64,000 nucleotides of DNA. Source: Pseudoduganella lutea. GTDB taxonomy: Bacteria; Pseudomonadota; Gammaproteobacteria; Burkholderiales; Burkholderiaceae_D. The stretch lies in assembly GCF_004209755.1 (NCBI RefSeq), contig NZ_CP035913.1:5332001-5396000 (forward strand). The letters are read 5' to 3'. The position numbers were made by a program, and so were the translations under genes. Positions 55,207-64,000 of this stretch are shown here, in pieces. How positions within the stretch are numbered: the first letter of the stretch is position 1; each line of letters begins with the position of its first letter. The notes below the pieces were generated by a model, which did not search any database, had not been told where the DNA came from, and saw only the letters and a program-made list of their open reading frames with translations.

Positions 55207-58200
55207 ATGAATCATCGAACGACCGCCGGCCGGCGCGTCGCGCTCGGCTTGACCGTAATGGCAAGCCTGATCGCCCAGGCCTATGCCCAGGACGCCACCA
55301 CCGCTACCGCTACCAATCCCGCCGACGCAGTGACGACCCCCGCGGCGGCCGACCCTGCGATGCAGACCGTGAAAGTCACGGGTTATCGCAACAGCCTGTT
55401 GTCCTCCGCGCGCGACAAGAAGGAATCCGTGGGCTTCCAGGATTCGATCAACGCCGAAGACCTGGGGAAATTCCCCGACAAGAACATCGCCGAATCGCTG
55501 AGCCGCGTGCCTGGCGTGCAGGTCGCGCGCGACGTGACGGGCGAGGGCATGACGATCCAGATCCGTGGCCTGGGCTCCTCGTTCACGAAGATCCTGCTGA
55601 ACAACTCGCCGATCGCCGTGGCCTCGTCTGGCCCGATCGATGGCGCCAACACGAATCGCGAAGTCGACCTCGACCTGCTGCCGACCGACCTGTTCAGCAA
55701 GCTTACGGTGAGCAAGAGCCCGACCGCGGGCCAGATCGAAGGCGGCGCCGCCGGCGTCGTCAACCTGCGCAGCGCGCGACCATTCGACAAGGAAGGCCGC
55801 CAGCTGTCGATGGGCCTGACCGGCACGAAGCAGCATGTCGCCGACAAGGCGGGCTTCCGCGGCAACGTGATCGCGTCGAACACGTGGGATGGCAAGTTCG
55901 GCCTGCTGGGCGGCATCTCGTTCTCGCGCCAGGAAAACCGCACCCGCGGCTTCGAGACCGTGGGCTGGACCAATCCGAACCTGACGGCCGCGCAAAGCAA
56001 TTCGCCGGGGCGCAACGCGACCGGCGGCGGCAACTGGACCATTCCGGCCGTGGTGCCGGCCAACGCCGGTAACGGCCTGGTGCCGGGCACGGCGATCGAC
56101 CAGCAGTTCCTGCTGGCGAACAATCCGGGCCTGTCGATCGACCAGATCGACAACGCGATCGTGCCGCGCCTGGGCCGCACGATGGAATACTACGGCAACC
56201 GCGACAAGATTTCCGTCGTGCTGGCCGGCGAATACCGCCCGACCGAAAGCCTGCACTTCTACCTGGACACCATGTACAGCAAGAAGGACGACGACATGCA
56301 GCGCAACGCCTACACGTGGGCGGTGCGGAACAATGGGTCGATCCCGCTGAACATGACGGTGGACCGCAGCGACTGCGCGGCCGGCTGCGTGGCCACATCG
56401 GGCACGTTCGCCAACGCGCTGAACTTCATCGAGTTCGGCCCGCGCCGCGACAAGGTCGACCTGCTGGGCATCAATCCGGGCGTGGAATGGAAGATCACGC
56501 CGAAGCTGACGTTCGACGCCGCCGCCAACTGGAACCGCAGCCGCTTCACGCACGAAGCGCCGACGATCATGCCGATCACGGCGCCGAACAGCGGCAACAC
56601 GATCACGTATGAAAACAATGGCGGCGTGCCGTCGATCGTGTCGAACCTGGACCTGAACGATCCGAAGAACTACCAGTGGGTGGGCGGGCGCGTCAACATC
56701 CAGAACGAACTGCGCGAGACGGAAACCAAGGGCTTCCACACGAACATGGCGTGGGGCGACAAGAAGCTGACGATCCGCACCGGCTTCGCGTGGGACGACA
56801 TCAACCGCACCATCCGCGCGCAGGACAACTCCGCCGCGTGGCAGGCCGCCGTTTGCGGCAACAACCCGAGTGTGTTCCTGCAAGGACCGAACGGTGCGCC
56901 GCCGTGCAATGGCGCCAGCACCCCGGGCGCCTCGGCCGCGGCCCTGTACCCGGGCTATGGCACCGGCTATACGGCCGGCCAGAACGCCGCATTGACCTAC
57001 GGCGGTTCGCTGATCCCGAACGCCGCGCTGCAGAACTACCTGATGCCTGGCCCTTACGGCCGCCTGGCGCTGGACTGGGACCGCTTCCGCAACGATTCGA
57101 ACTACGACTACTTCAACAGCACGGCGCCGGATTCCGGCGCGTCGTCGACCGGCGCCAGCGCCGGCTACATCCGCGAGAAGTCGAAGGCGATCTACGTGGA
57201 AGCGAACGGCGAACTGCAGCCGGCAGGTTTCAACCTGCGCTGGAACGCGGGCGTGCGCTACGTGCGCACCGAGCAGCAGGTGGGCTCGCTGAACTCGACG
57301 GCCGATCCGCGCAACGCGAACCTCACGCTGAACGGCAGCAAGTATCCGAACATCAGCCAGTGGGTGTACCAGAACACGGAGTACAGCAACACGCTGCCTT
57401 CCGGTACCGTCGCGCTGGACCTGACGAAGGACGTGGTATTGCGCGCCGCCGCCTCGCGCAGCATGACGCGCGTGAACCCGAACGACCTGCGCCCCGGCAT
57501 CAACTTCTCCGGCGTGTCGGCGGACGTGGGCACGATCGGCAACCCGGGCCTGAACCCTTACCTGTCGGATAACATCGACCTGGGCGTGGACTGGTACACG
57601 GGCCGCGAGGGCTACCTGTCGGTGACCGCGTTCCAGAAGCGCCTGAACGGTTTCACTGTGAACGAGAACATCACGATGCCGTTCTCGAACCTGGCGCAGT
57701 ACGGGATCAACTACAACACGCTGATCCCGGCGCAGCAGCTGGCGATCGATTCGCGCGGCGGTCCGCAGAACGCGACCGTGGTGATGACTCGGCCGCGCAA
57801 CGCGGACGGCATCCTGCGCATCCGCGGCCTGGAAATCGGCTGGGTGCAGCCGCTGGACAAGATCCTGCCGTGGCGCGGTTTCGGCTTCAGCGAAACGCTC
57901 ACGCTGATCAACCAGAAGGCCAGCGGCGAAGGCTCGCAGGGCTTCATCGCGCTGGGCGTGCCGAAGAAGACCAACAACTTCGGCGTCTACTACGAGAACC
58001 ACGGCTACATGCTGCGCCTGTCGCACACGTACTCGCAGGGTAGCCAGGTGGCCAACGCGAACCAGAGCGGCATCACGGCCGCGGCGCTGTACGGCCGCGA
58101 CTACAAGCAGGCGGACTTCTCGTCGAGCTTCGAGCTGGACCAGATCTTCGACCGCGAAGGCCTGCCGATGCTGACCTTCGACATCGTCAACCTGAACAAG

Positions 58201-58296
58201 GCCAAGCGCAGCGGCTACTTCCAGTTCGCCAACGCCACGATGTCGCAATATGATCCGGGCCGCACGTTCGCCCTCGGTCTGCGCATGAAGTTCTGA
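55207..58296 (+). CDS. TonB-dependent receptor, standalone
   Basis: Outer-membrane TonB-dependent transporter of 1029 residues. AGGAG lies about eight bases before ATG 55207. A signal peptide ends near QAYAQ, followed by a short Thr/Ala-rich linker, a TonB-box-like VKVTGYRNSLLSS, a plug with KFPDKNIAESLSRVPGV, and a barrel ending in LRMKF. It is not closely similar to the other four receptors here. It stands alone behind its own promoter and operators, with a hairpin after the stop, so its partners are encoded elsewhere. The ligand is unknown; oligosaccharide import is likely from the receptor class. Confidence 0.93.
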   Translation: MNHRTTAGRRVALGLTVMASLIAQAYAQDATTATATNPADAVTTPAAADPAMQTVKVTGYRNSLLSSARDKKESVGFQDSINAEDLGKFPDKNIAESLSRVPGVQVARDVTGEGMTIQIRGLGSSFTKILLNNSPIAVASSGPIDGANTNREVDLDLLPTDLFSKLTVSKSPTAGQIEGGAAGVVNLRSARPFDKEGRQLSMGLTGTKQHVADKAGFRGNVIASNTWDGKFGLLGGISFSRQENRTRGFETVGWTNPNLTAAQSNSPGRNATGGGNWTIPAVVPANAGNGLVPGTAIDQQFLLANNPGLSIDQIDNAIVPRLGRTMEYYGNRDKISVVLAGEYRPTESLHFYLDTMYSKKDDDMQRNAYTWAVRNNGSIPLNMTVDRSDCAAGCVATSGTFANALNFIEFGPRRDKVDLLGINPGVEWKITPKLTFDAAANWNRSRFTHEAPTIMPITAPNSGNTITYENNGGVPSIVSNLDLNDPKNYQWVGGRVNIQNELRETETKGFHTNMAWGDKKLTIRTGFAWDDINRTIRAQDNSAAWQAAVCGNNPSVFLQGPNGAPPCNGASTPGASAAALYPGYGTGYTAGQNAALTYGGSLIPNAALQNYLMPGPYGRLALDWDRFRNDSNYDYFNSTAPDSGASSTGASAGYIREKSKAIYVEANGELQPAGFNLRWNAGVRYVRTEQQVGSLNSTADPRNANLTLNGSKYPNISQWVYQNTEYSNTLPSGTVALDLTKDVVLRAAASRSMTRVNPNDLRPGINFSGVSADVGTIGNPGLNPYLSDNIDLGVDWYTGREGYLSVTAFQKRLNGFTVNENITMPFSNLAQYGINYNTLIPAQQLAIDSRGGPQNATVVMTRPRNADGILRIRGLEIGWVQPLDKILPWRGFGFSETLTLINQKASGEGSQGFIALGVPKKTNNFGVYYENHGYMLRLSHTYSQGSQVANANQSGITAAALYGRDYKQADFSSSFELDQIFDREGLPMLTFDIVNLNKAKRSGYFQFANATMSQYDPGRTFALGLRMKF

Positions 58297-58306
58297 TGCG
58301 CGCGGT

Positions 58307-58326
58307 GGCGCCTCGCCCGAGGCGCC
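58307..58326 (+). terminator. GC-rich hairpin after the receptor, with nearby second hairpin
   Basis: GGCGCCTC and GAGGCGCC pair around GCCC eleven bases past the stop codon. A second hairpin follows at 58340-58369 (TGGCGC...GCGCCA with an inner GCCCC/GGGG pair). Neither has a T-run. The remaining bases to 58629 show no gene or clear motif. Confidence 0.5.
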
Positions 58327-58629
58327 GCCATGTCCGTCCTGGCGCTCGCCCCATGCGGGGTGGGCGCCAGCATCCCCGCTGTTCCCGCCCGCCGCATCCT
58401 TTCCGAATTTCGCGCCCCGCACTGCGAATACTGCAGCGCCATACCGCCGGGACGCACTCCCGCACGCCGGCCATCCCCGATCCCGCGCCCTCCCATGCGT
58501 GAACCTCCCGATGGCATGTCGACGCCCGGCTGTAGTAAGCTGCGGCCGGCGAAGAGCCGCACCGGCAAGCGGTGCCGGCTCGACATTTTATGGACGCGCG
58601 ATTGAAGCGCTGGATACTCAAGGATGTCC

Positions 58630-59400
58630 ATGGCACCACAAGAATCGATATTGTGCATTCCAGGGGATTGGACGGATCGCCACGCCCTGCTCGAACGGAT
58701 CATTCGCGATAGCGATGGTTACCTATGCCTTGGCCCGCTATTGATGCACATGGAGACCAAGGACAAGTTCGAGCTGCAGTTCGAGGAATTCGATACGCGT
58801 ATGACCAGCGCATTTGCCAGCGCTGGGCGGCATTGGGAAGGCACTGACGACATGGACCGGATCGCCACGCACGCATCGGTCGTGTACCTGATCGGCGAGG
58901 GCGGCTCGCGAGCGAGTGCAGAGCGGCTGATGCTTGCGGGTGAGGGCTTGCTCAAGGCCGGCGGATTGGGCGTCAAAGTGGAAAGCAGCGGCGTCGCTCA
59001 CAGCCCCCGCGCCTGGCGCGGCCTTGTCGCCGCCCGGCATCTGTTCGGTGTGCACGACGCCTTTGTCCTGTATGTGCGCGGCGCGCACGTCTACTCGTGC
59101 GGAATGCATCACTTCGGGCTCCCTGAGGCAATGGTCGACGAAGCCGATGTCGACGACGCCGCGGAACTGCTCCGGACCTTTACCCGGTATCTGCTCGACG
59201 AGAACCCGACGATCCGTGCCGGCCAGACCTTTGCGACAGCCGCCGATGCGCCGGTCTTTCGCATCGTCGAAGGCGTGCCGATCGATTATGATGCCGACTC
59301 GCTGTTCCGCAATCCCCATGGCATGTGGCGGCTCGAACTGATACGGCCCGATGTCCGCCCACGAAAGGCCGCCGCCTGGTGGCGTGGAATGCTGAACTGA
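58630..59400 (+). CDS. Hypothetical protein with DUF4261-like C-terminal region
   Basis: A 256-residue soluble protein. ATG 58630 is chosen because AAGGA lies five bases before it; an ATG six bases earlier overlaps that site. There is no signal peptide. The C-terminal part (about 145-205: AFVLYVRGAHVYSCGMHHFGLPE, LLRTFTRYLLDENPTIRAGQTF in sense) resembles the DUF4261 pattern, in which a GM.xFGxPE segment precedes a helix and a GxT motif. The N-terminal part (GDWTDRHALLERI, GPLLMHMETKDKFELQFEEFD) is not recognised. Related proteins are sometimes found near toxin-immunity genes, but nothing here shows such a link. Function unknown. Confidence 0.7.
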   Translation: MAPQESILCIPGDWTDRHALLERIIRDSDGYLCLGPLLMHMETKDKFELQFEEFDTRMTSAFASAGRHWEGTDDMDRIATHASVVYLIGEGGSRASAERLMLAGEGLLKAGGLGVKVESSGVAHSPRAWRGLVAARHLFGVHDAFVLYVRGAHVYSCGMHHFGLPEAMVDEADVDDAAELLRTFTRYLLDENPTIRAGQTFATAADAPVFRIVEGVPIDYDADSLFRNPHGMWRLELIRPDVRPRKAAAWWRGMLN

Positions 59401-59434
59401 TCGATAGGCGCCTGCTCCGGGTCGGAACGCAGGT

Positions 59435-59466
59435 GCGATGCGGACATGCGATGCGGACATGCGATG
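59435..59466. repeat. Short 13-bp tandem repeat
   Basis: GCGATGCGGACAT occurs twice in tandem with a partial third copy. A separate 8-bp repeat (GGACACCC, nearly three copies) lies at 59623-59645. Both are in the 259-base gap between convergent genes, which otherwise shows nothing recognisable. Confidence 0.6.
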
Positions 59467-59659
59467 GAATATGCAACTAACCGAATGTTGTGCGTAAGCT
59501 GGCCATGAACGCGCGGCCGTGGTGCGCGCCTTGCGCCGGTTCCACAAGTGTCGGGGTTCTCCCGGGCTTGCAAGGCAGGCCAGGCTATCCGGGCAAAATC
59601 GGCGTGGCATGCCGCATACCTGGACACCCGGACACCCGGACACCAGCCGCCATGCCCGC

Positions 59660-61453
59660 TCAGAGACCGACCGACACCGCCGCACTGACGACCCGCCCGC
59701 TGCCGTTCGACACCTCGACGGAATACCGCCCCGGCTCCCGCACCGAGACCACTGGGCCCATCGTGCCTTCCTTGCCGCCGCTGGTACCGGAAACGATCGG
59801 CTTCCCGTCCCGCAACCACCGGTACGCAGGCTCCGGCACGCCAGCCGCCCGCACGGTCAGCGTGACGCTGCCGGCTTCGGCCCCGGAAGCGGGGACCGCC
59901 CGTGGCTGCGCCAGGATGAGCGGCGCCAGCGCGGGCTTCCACCCGCCCAGCACCCAGGCCGGATCGCGGTATTGCGCGATCACGGCCGCATCGCGCGTGG
60001 CATCGAGCTGCCGGGAGCGTGGATGCCGGGCGCTGACGTCGACGGGCCTGCCGTCGACACCGCGGGAATTGAATTCCCAGAACTTCGCGTGCGTGGCGCC
60101 ATCGCCGATATCGGCCCACCCGGCGGGGCTGATGCCATCCAGCGTGGCATCGATCAGCACGGCTTCGGCATACGGGTAGTTCCTGCCCTTGTTGTCGGGC
60201 AGCCGGGCGATCTCCGTCGGCCCGTCGACCGCCGTGAACCGGCAGCCCACGAACACGTTGCCGTGGTTCGCCGCGGTGTTCCGGATCCACATGAAGGCTC
60301 CCTTCGAGGCGATGTCGCATCCCTCGAAGAACGCCGGCCCGCGGCCGAGGATCGTATCGCCTTCGCCCACGAGCGTGAAGTGGCGATAGTAGGCGCTGCC
60401 ATTGGTCTGCAGCGCATCGCCGGACCCGCGCACCGTCACGTGCGTGACGATATTGCGCGCGCCGTTCAGCAGCAGGCCCTCGGCCTGGCCCCTTGCCGTC
60501 GTTTCAATGGTCAGGTTGACGAGGGCGATGTCCTGCACGTTGTCCGCCATGAAGGCGGCGCGGCGCGACGGGAACGTGCCGGGCAGCTCGTTGGTGGCCA
60601 CGTTCAGCGGATGGGGGTTGAACACCTCGTTGTTGGCGTAGTGGATGCGTACCTTGTCGCGATCCTCGCCCACGATGGTGAGATCGCGCTTGTTGCGGAA
60701 GTAGACGATTTCCTCGTAGTCGCCATTCTTCACCAGGATCGTGGTCCGTGTGCCTGGCCGGGCCGGCCGATCCGGCACGTGATCGAGCGCCCCCTGCACG
60801 GTCGAGAAATCGCCATCGCCGCGTGCGCTGACGGTGACGAGCGTCGCATCCTTCGCCGGGCCGTGGGGCTTTGTCGTGAAACGCCAGTCCTTGCCCGTGA
60901 TGCCCTGGAACCCGTCACCGGCGAGCACGCCCGGATCGACCTGCACGTAATACTTCTTGCCATAGGCGAGCAGGTTGTGGTGCGGCGTGATCGCGGCCGT
61001 ATTGCCCCGCACGATCACGGGATGGAAATGAAAGCCTTCCGTGAAGCCGCCGATGATCGTTCGCTGGAAGTCACCGGGCGGGTTGACCGGCGCCGGGTCC
61101 ACGCCGGGTGTCGGCGTGCCCGGCTTCGTGTCCGCATTGGTGGGGCGCGGCCCGTCATAGGGATAGGCATGCGCGAGGTAGGGCGCTCGCGGGGCCGTGC
61201 GCCGCGTGGTCGGGCCAGGCGCGATCGACAGGTCCAGCGTGTCGACCAGCCGGTCGTCGGCGGCGTCGTAGATGCGCACCTGGCCGCGCATACCCAGGAC
61301 GGGCGGCGTGTCGAACACGAGGCGCAGCTGCGTGTCCGGATTGACGCCGGCAGCGCCGGCGCGGGGCAGCAGCTCGACGGCGAGGGCGCTTGGCGCCAGG
61401 GCAGCGCAGGCAAGGGCGATAGAGAGCGACAGGATCGTGGCGGCGGGTTGCAT
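59660..61453 (-). CDS. Divergent pectinesterase-family protein (CE8-like) with extra N- and C-terminal domains
   Basis: A secreted 597-residue protein with a signal peptide (about 1-25). Residues about 30-195 look like a Big_5-type beta domain (GVNPDTQLRLVFDTPP, YGKKYYVQVDPGVL). The right-handed beta-helix core spans about 205-500: DGDFSTVQGALDHVP, NGDYEE, QAEGL (323-327), GDALQ (345-349, where QDTL is usual) and GDTILGRGPAFFEG (365-378, matching the DFIFG nucleophile region). KGRNYPYAEA appears to replace LGRPW, keeping the Arg. The two Asp and one Arg needed for catalysis seem present, but the oxyanion Gln is Gly. The last 80 residues resemble an Ig-like domain (EPAYRWLRDGKPI). It may demethylate pectin or a different uronide. 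Confidence 0.85.
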   Translation of the reverse strand: MQPAATILSLSIALACAALAPSALAVELLPRAGAAGVNPDTQLRLVFDTPPVLGMRGQVRIYDAADDRLVDTLDLSIAPGPTTRRTAPRAPYLAHAYPYDGPRPTNADTKPGTPTPGVDPAPVNPPGDFQRTIIGGFTEGFHFHPVIVRGNTAAITPHHNLLAYGKKYYVQVDPGVLAGDGFQGITGKDWRFTTKPHGPAKDATLVTVSARGDGDFSTVQGALDHVPDRPARPGTRTTILVKNGDYEEIVYFRNKRDLTIVGEDRDKVRIHYANNEVFNPHPLNVATNELPGTFPSRRAAFMADNVQDIALVNLTIETTARGQAEGLLLNGARNIVTHVTVRGSGDALQTNGSAYYRHFTLVGEGDTILGRGPAFFEGCDIASKGAFMWIRNTAANHGNVFVGCRFTAVDGPTEIARLPDNKGRNYPYAEAVLIDATLDGISPAGWADIGDGATHAKFWEFNSRGVDGRPVDVSARHPRSRQLDATRDAAVIAQYRDPAWVLGGWKPALAPLILAQPRAVPASGAEAGSVTLTVRAAGVPEPAYRWLRDGKPIVSGTSGGKEGTMGPVVSVREPGRYSVEVSNGSGRVVSAAVSVGL

Positions 61454-61510
61454 GGGTCTCCTCGGTGTTTCCCCATTGTAGAGCGGGGTGTTCGCGAGTT
61501 GCGCTCAACG

Positions 61511-61532
61511 TTCCGATCATCCGTCGTATACT
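61511..61532 (+). promoter_or_regulatory. Possible -10 box for the ATP-grasp gene
   Basis: TATACT at 61527-61532 is a good -10 hexamer 30 bases before ATG 61563. No good -35 is present at the right distance (TCAACG at 16 bases is weak), so it may need an activator. The 109-base gap is shared with the divergent pectinesterase gene. Confidence 0.35.
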
Positions 61533-61562
61533 GGCTTTCCGACAATTCAAGCCAGCGCATCC

Positions 61563-63668
61563 ATGATCATCAGCCCGGACACCGGCTTCTGGAACGAGGC
61601 CATCCAACAACCGACGGAGCGGCGCCACGGCCCCGCGCCGGACCACCTGGTGGCGGCGCTGCGCGCGTCGCATGCCGGCCTTTCGACCGTCGACGCGCCC
61701 GGCTTCGATGCCGACGTGGCGCAGGCCCTGGGCGACCTGCCGCCCGCCGTGCTCGCGCGGCTGCACACCTGCTGGCTGGGTGCCTATGTCGTGGAGGGAC
61801 TGGAGCGCGAAGCGCTGACCGATCTCGTGGTGACAGCAAAGGGCGAGTTCCTTGGCATCGCCACGCTGCTCGATGCGGGCGAGCTGGCGAACGTCACCGC
61901 GAACGGCTGGGCCAGCACGCGCGCCAGCGCGGCGTTTCCCGCCTCGCCTTCGCTGATCGAAGTGCGGGTGGAGGACGAGGCGGCCGACACGCGCGCCAAT
62001 GCGCTGCGCCTGCTGTTGCTGCACGAGGCTGGCAAGGCGCTGGCTGCCGGACGCCGCTTCATTCCCGACTGGTGGGCCGGGGCCGTGCACGGAGAATACA
62101 CGTTCCTGCCGTTGTCATGGCGGGTGGACGACTCAGGCGCGGTTTTGCCAATCGCGCCCCTCGTACCGGTTGACGATGCGACGCGTGCCAGCCCCGATGC
62201 GGCTGCGGCCTACCGCGCGCTGGAAGATACGGCCTGGCTCACGCCGTTCGGCGCGCAGGGGCCGCTCGATGACTTTGCCGAAGCATTCGCGCTGTATGCG
62301 CACATCATGCTGTCGGACCGCCCCTATGCGGTGCGCGTCTTCGAGGGCGCCACGCCATACGACTACGCGCCGCGCTGGGACGCACCCCGACTGGCCGGCA
62401 AGCTGGCATTGTTGAAGCGCTTCGTGCCGGACGTGGCGCATGAAGCCGACCCGCAGGTGGCCGCGGCCGCGCTGCCGTTTGCGCCGCTGGTGGGCACGGC
62501 GCCGCTGATGCGCCGGGCCTTCAACAAGCAGGACATGGCGCCGGTGGCGCAGGCGCTGCTGGCCCGTGCGGAGGCCGACCAGATGGACGCGAACGCCTAT
62601 CTCGACTTCGCCATCACGCTGCAGCTGACGGGCGATCGCGACGTGGCGATGGACGTGCAGGCCGAGGCGGTGCGCATCCGCCCGCACTACACGCTGCCGG
62701 CGCGGCAGGGCGAGATGCTGCGCCTGCTGGTCATCATGGGCCTGGGCGACCTGATGGCGAACACGCCGATCGAGTTCCTGCTGGAAGACTCGGACGTGAC
62801 CCTCGAATTCCTCTACGTGACCGCCGACGCGCCATGGCCGGACGTGGTGCCCGAGCACGACGTGATGATGGTCTGCATGGGCGAGAACGACGTCAACCAG
62901 CCGCTGCTGGCGCGCCTGTCCGAATGGATCGCCGGGTGGCCGCGGCCGGTGATCAACGGGCCGGACCGGATCGCCGTGCTGTCGCGCGATGGCGTGTGCA
63001 ATGCGCTGTGCGGCATCGATGGCGTGGAAATGCCGCAAACGGTGCGGCTGTCGCGCGAGCAGCTGGCCGCGCTGGCGGCCGCGCCCGACTTGCTGCGCGA
63101 CCTGCTGCCCGATGGCGCGTTCCCGCTGATCGTGCGGCCACTGGGATCGCACGCCGGCCACGACCTGGACAAGATCGACACGCCGGCCGTCCTGGCGGCC
63201 TACCTGGAGCGGGTGCCGGCCGAACGCTTCTACCTGTCGCGCTTCGTCGATTACCGGGGTGCGAACGGCCTGTTCGGCAAGTACCGCGTGGTGCTGGTCG
63301 AAGGCGTGCCTTACCTGGCGCACTTCGCCAGTTCCGAACACTGGATGGTGCATTACCTGAACGCCGGCATGGGCGAGAGCGAGGCCAAGCGCGCGCTGGA
63401 AGCGGAAGCGATGGCGCAGTTCGATGCCACGTTCGCGGCCCGCCACCGCGCCGCGCTGGCCGAGATCGACCGGCGCATCGGCCTGTCCTACGTGGGCATG
63501 GATTGCGCCGAAACCCCGGACGGCAAGCTGCTCGTTTTCGAGGTCGACAACGCGATGATCGTGCACGCGATGGACGACGAAGCCATGTACCCGTACAAGA
63601 AGCCGGCCATGCGCAAGATTTTCACGGCGTTCCGGCAATTGCTGGAGAATGCCCGTACTCGCCGCTGA
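61563..63668 (+). CDS. Multi-domain protein with C-terminal ATP-grasp (RimK-like) domain
   Basis: A 701-residue cytoplasmic protein I recognise only in part. ATG 61563 gives the most natural N-terminus. Residues about 150-260 contain LLLHEAGKALAAG and, later, DDFAEAFALYAHIML, which resemble a zinc-protease core, but the second zinc histidine of HExxH is Lys. Residues about 335-400 look TPR-like (ALLARAEADQMDANAYLDFAITL in sense). The C-terminal 280 residues fit an ATP-grasp ligase: PLIVRPLGSHAGHDL, FYLSRFVDYRGANGLFGKYRVVLV in sense, GLSYVGMDCAETPDGKLLVFEVDNAM in sense with metal-ligand Glu and Asn. It may ligate amino acids or peptides; the substrate is unknown. Hairpin repeats follow the stop. 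Confidence 0.78.
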   Translation: MIISPDTGFWNEAIQQPTERRHGPAPDHLVAALRASHAGLSTVDAPGFDADVAQALGDLPPAVLARLHTCWLGAYVVEGLEREALTDLVVTAKGEFLGIATLLDAGELANVTANGWASTRASAAFPASPSLIEVRVEDEAADTRANALRLLLLHEAGKALAAGRRFIPDWWAGAVHGEYTFLPLSWRVDDSGAVLPIAPLVPVDDATRASPDAAAAYRALEDTAWLTPFGAQGPLDDFAEAFALYAHIMLSDRPYAVRVFEGATPYDYAPRWDAPRLAGKLALLKRFVPDVAHEADPQVAAAALPFAPLVGTAPLMRRAFNKQDMAPVAQALLARAEADQMDANAYLDFAITLQLTGDRDVAMDVQAEAVRIRPHYTLPARQGEMLRLLVIMGLGDLMANTPIEFLLEDSDVTLEFLYVTADAPWPDVVPEHDVMMVCMGENDVNQPLLARLSEWIAGWPRPVINGPDRIAVLSRDGVCNALCGIDGVEMPQTVRLSREQLAALAAAPDLLRDLLPDGAFPLIVRPLGSHAGHDLDKIDTPAVLAAYLERVPAERFYLSRFVDYRGANGLFGKYRVVLVEGVPYLAHFASSEHWMVHYLNAGMGESEAKRALEAEAMAQFDATFAARHRAALAEIDRRIGLSYVGMDCAETPDGKLLVFEVDNAMIVHAMDDEAMYPYKKPAMRKIFTAFRQLLENARTRR

Positions 63669-63676
63669 CGCATCTG

Positions 63677-63733
63677 CCACTGGTGTCTGACACTATTTCC
63701 GGATGAATCTCCCGGAAACAGTGTCAGACACCG
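63677..63733. repeat. Hairpin repeat (GTGTCTGACAC family), copy 2
   Basis: The arms at 63677-63700 and 63710-63733 pair with two mismatches out of 24, around the same nine-base loop (ATGAATCTC) as the copy at 11005-11061. It lies just after the ATP-grasp gene stop. Confidence 0.85.
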
Positions 63734-63764
63734 GTTTTTGCGTGCGCTGGCACATGGCTGGCGA

Positions 63765-63821
63765 ACACCGGTGTCCGACACATTTTCCGGATGAAGCGCC
63801 CGGAAAAAATGTCCGACACCA
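63765..63821. repeat. Hairpin repeat (GTGTCCGACAC variant), copy 3
   Basis: The arms at 63765-63788 and 63798-63821 have the same length and spacing as the other copies, with loop ATGAAGCGC, but about five mismatches. Two such hairpins in tandem fill the gap between convergent genes. Confidence 0.75.
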
Positions 63822-63846
63822 GGCAACCGATCCTGGCACGTCCCGT

Positions 63847-64000
63847 CTACCGCGCCACCGCCAGCCGCCGCGCCGCCAGCTCCTCGAGCCCCTTCAGCAT
63901 CGCATCGATATCGCGCCGCTCGCTGCGATGGTTGACGATCGCCACCCGGATGGCCACCTTGCCCCGCAACGTGGTCAGTGACGGCGCCGCGATGCCTGCC
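63847..64000 (-). CDS. C-terminal end of a PLP-dependent amino acid decarboxylase, truncated by window edge
   Basis: The minus strand is open from the window end to a TAG at 63847-63849, giving the last 51 codons of a gene. The peptide contains SLTTLRGKVAIRVAIVNHRS followed by a helix with DIDAMLKGLEEL. The pattern TTLxGxxAxRxAIVNHRT is the usual C-terminal end of group II pyridoxal-dependent decarboxylases (aromatic amino acid or diaminobutyrate type). Too little is present to name the substrate. It is convergent with the ATP-grasp gene. Confidence 0.7.
   Translation of the reverse strand, partial: AGIAAPSLTTLRGKVAIRVAIVNHRSERRDIDAMLKGLEELAARRLAVAR

Noticed and set aside
59435..59466. Tandem GCGATGCGGACAT units as a CRISPR-like array
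   Set aside because: There are only two and a half contiguous copies with no spacers.

Overview
The window is high-GC DNA (mostly about 65% GC by eye). It encodes five carbohydrate-type TonB-dependent receptors without any SusD partner, many secreted glycoside hydrolases, and dense operons with ATGA or TGATG start-stop overlaps. Gene content, protein style and the intergenic hairpin repeats suggest a Betaproteobacterium of the Oxalobacteraceae (Massilia, Duganella or Pseudoduganella type). That placement is an inference from style; no rRNA or other marker gene is present. No tRNA, rRNA, CRISPR array, insertion sequence or phage gene was seen.

Layout: (1) 1-10957: the 3' part of a GH35 beta-galactosidase, a two-domain SGNH esterase, and two tandem, closely related TonB-dependent receptors. 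(2) 11078-15801: housekeeping or accessory genes (arylamine N-acetyltransferase, a small lipoprotein, an Old Yellow Enzyme divergent from a LysR regulator, a HisN-type phosphatase). (3) 16026-33894: eight co-directional genes forming an apparently complete xyloglucan utilisation locus: XylR-type regulator, aldose epimerase, a fused SGNH esterase-GH74 xyloglucanase, GH95 fucosidase, TonB receptor, GH35 galactosidase, GH31 xylosidase with PA14 insert, and GH3 glucosidase. Together these can remove acetyl, fucose, galactose, xylose and glucose. (4) 34074-37223: a ThuA-like protein and two RTX-type secreted proteins (a DUF4214 protein and a serralysin-like M10 protease). (5) 37341-49140: a second polysaccharide locus built around a divergent promoter carrying two near-identical LacI-type operators. 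One side is lacI-MFS-GH35; the other is TonB receptor-BNR_4 protein-GH105-DUF2264 protein. The enzyme set fits removal of rhamnose/glucuronate caps and galactose from arabinogalactan-like glycans.

(6) 49330-53022: a lower-GC island with a phospholipase D-type (Tle5-like) antibacterial effector and a membrane-anchored Sel1-repeat protein as likely immunity partner. (7) 53247-58296: a branched-chain aminotransferase with an apparent 5' frameshift, a cupin, a clean terminator, then a fifth TonB receptor behind a 30-bp near-palindrome and a strong sigma70-like promoter. (8) 58630-64000: a DUF4261-like protein, a divergent multi-domain pectinesterase, an unusual TPR/ATP-grasp fusion and the C-terminal end of a PLP-dependent decarboxylase.

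Several gene ends carry compound hairpin repeats in three sequence families that share one architecture: a short inner palindrome inside a longer outer inverted repeat. They sit mostly between convergent genes.
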